Source of the DNA: Actinopolyspora lacussalsi
Lineage (GTDB): Bacteria > Actinomycetota > Actinomycetes > Mycobacteriales > Pseudonocardiaceae
Direction of reading: 5' to 3'
DNA length: 64,000 nucleotides
Assembly: GCA_030803735.1 (NCBI GenBank)
Contig: JAURUC010000001.1
Span: forward strand, 4,092,001-4,156,000
Under the pieces are notes generated by a model. The model saw nothing but the letters and a program-made list of their open reading frames with translations, ran no database searches and was not told the origin of the DNA. Shown one piece after another: positions 63,010-64,000 of this stretch; the stretch's first letter is position 1; each line of letters starts with the position of its first letter. Position numbers and translations under genes: made by a program.

Positions 63010-63027
63010 CAATTTCTCGCGAAATCG
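63010..63027. repeat. Dispersed palindrome, copy 3 (one change)
   Basis: CAATTTC-TCGC-GAAATCG with flank CCGCGC lies in the 62814-63130 gap before the WXG gene. It differs from copy 1 by one base of the left arm. The gap holds no other feature. Confidence 0.6.
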
Positions 63028-63130
63028 CCGCGCGACCAGCCCCGGTTGAGTCGACCGAACAGCCCCGAACGAGATCATCGGCTTGGTAGCGTTCCGCTTC
63101 GGACAGCGAAGCGATCGAGGGGGAACGCCA

Positions 63131-63496
63131 GTGTCCGACTTCACGGTCGACATCGGCTCGTTGGACGCCATGGAGAAGAACCTCAACCGGGCCGAGGAGA
63201 ACCTGCGGAGCGCACTCAAGGCGATGGACGACATCGGCCCGGACTCCATCGGGCCGGATGAACTGGACGAAGCCTGCGCCGAGTTCCGCGACGACTGGCA
63301 GCACGGCATCGACGAGATCGGCGAGTGCGTCAAGAAGATCACCGAAGCTCTCGGCTCCGCCAAGAAGCAGTACCAGGAGCTGGAGACCGCCATCACCGAG
63401 GGATTCACGGAGATGCGGGAAGCGATCGACTCCGGCGAGGCCGGGCAGAGCGAGCCACCGGTGGCGAGGCCCGCCCAGAGCGGGGGTGCCGGGTGA
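63131..63496 (+). CDS. ESX/WXG100-like small secreted protein
   Basis: A 121-residue helical protein (DFTVDIGSLDAMEKNLNRAE, AEFRDDWQHGIDEIGECVKK) with the size and two-helix shape of WXG100/ESX partners; a DDW-x-x-G replaces the strict WxG. GTG at 63131 has a purine-rich GAGGGGGAAC upstream. The stop overlaps the next gene (GTGA). Confidence 0.7.
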   Translation: MSDFTVDIGSLDAMEKNLNRAEENLRSALKAMDDIGPDSIGPDELDEACAEFRDDWQHGIDEIGECVKKITEALGSAKKQYQELETAITEGFTEMREAIDSGEAGQSEPPVARPAQSGGAG

Positions 63497-64000
63497 GCGG
63501 CAACGGGGACTGGCACGCGCTCGGATTCAACCCGGCCAGGGGAAACCCTTCGTCGGTGGGCACGTTGGCGAAACAGCTGACCGACACCGGCAACTGGCTG
63601 TTCGAGACCTACGAAGTGCTGCGCGACATCAGGCAGCAGAAGGACACCTGGACGGGGGAGGCGTCCAAGGCGTTCGCCGAGAAGTTCGGCGAATTACCCG
63701 GAAAGCTCGACGACGCCCACGAGTCCATGAAAGCCGCGGGCAAGGCGCTTTCCGGGTGGCAGGACACCCTGAAAGGACACCAGACTGAAGCCGCCCGACT
63801 TGAGCGAAAGGCCCGGGACGCGATCGCGGCCGCCGAGAAGGCCGACCAAGTGGTCAGCCAGACCGTCGCGGAGGCCAACAAGCCGATCGCGTACGACTCC
63901 GGCGACCCCGAGGCGCGCGCGGCGGCGAACCGCCGTGCCGAGCAGCAGGCACAAGCGGTAACCAGCGCCAAGAGTGACGCCCGCAGCGCCTGGGACGAAG
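63493..64000 (+). CDS. WXG100-type polymorphic effector, N-terminal part (runs off window)
   Basis: A GTG-started frame open to the last base of the window (169 codons). WTGEASKAFAEKFGELPGKL gives a WxG hairpin, followed by long charged helices (AARLERKARDAIAAAEKADQ). Such N-termini carry toxins secreted by type VII systems; the toxin domain and immunity gene would lie beyond the window. Coupled to the upstream WXG100-like gene by an overlapping GTGA. Confidence 0.7.
   Translation, partial: MSGNGDWHALGFNPARGNPSSVGTLAKQLTDTGNWLFETYEVLRDIRQQKDTWTGEASKAFAEKFGELPGKLDDAHESMKAAGKALSGWQDTLKGHQTEAARLERKARDAIAAAEKADQVVSQTVAEANKPIAYDSGDPEARAAANRRAEQQAQAVTSAKSDARSAWDE

Overview
The window is high-GC DNA with frequent GTG and TTG starts, tightly overlapping operons, XRE/DUF397 regulator pairs and WXG100-type secretion proteins. 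These point to a filamentous actinomycete, probably near Pseudonocardiales or Actinopolyspora (inference from gene content; no rRNA is present). It is an accessory region: about half of it is antiviral defence or genes that look transferred.

1-11.4 kb is a complete type I-E CRISPR-Cas locus: array 1 (truncated by the window start, with tandemly duplicated spacer blocks), cas3-cas8e-cas11-cas7-cas5-cas6e-cas1-cas2e on the plus strand with stop/start overlaps, a short leader and array 2. A 3' tRNA-Thr fragment (attachment-site remnant) follows. 11.8-14.5 kb holds a small type VII secretion cluster with two disrupted reading frames. 14.7-19.8 kb has a HIT protein and a two-gene unit pairing a predicted Fe-S nuclease-like protein with an SF1 helicase.

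19.8-33.3 kb is mostly ordinary: a decayed methyltransferase, VOC protein, pirin, two acetyltransferases, an AAA nucleotide kinase-like protein, PhzF, RidA, a quinone oxidoreductase behind a palindromic operator, DinB, threonine dehydratase, a monooxygenase/esterase pair and small membrane proteins.

33.4-54.3 kb is the most striking part: a minus-strand array of very large defence-type genes. In transcription order they are an SNF2 helicase (DrmD-like), an Eco57I/PglX-type adenine methyltransferase (DrmMI-like), a RecD-like helicase-nuclease, a toxin-antitoxin pair, a 2,073-residue YprA-family helicase with DUF1998 and C-terminal nuclease-like domains (DruE-like, or fused DrmA-DrmB), and a UvrD helicase with a RelE-like N-terminus. 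The gene set matches neither canonical DISARM nor canonical Druantia and is the best candidate here for an undescribed system. A divergent pair, a hypothetical protein plus an XRE-ImmA/IrrE protease, abuts it.

56.4-64 kb contains a PAP2-like protein, an XRE regulator with a bidirectional operator, an orphan Cas6e far from any array, a low-GC orphan gene, an XRE-DUF397 module with a decayed DUF397 duplicate, small hypotheticals, and the start of another WXG100-type cluster that runs off the end.
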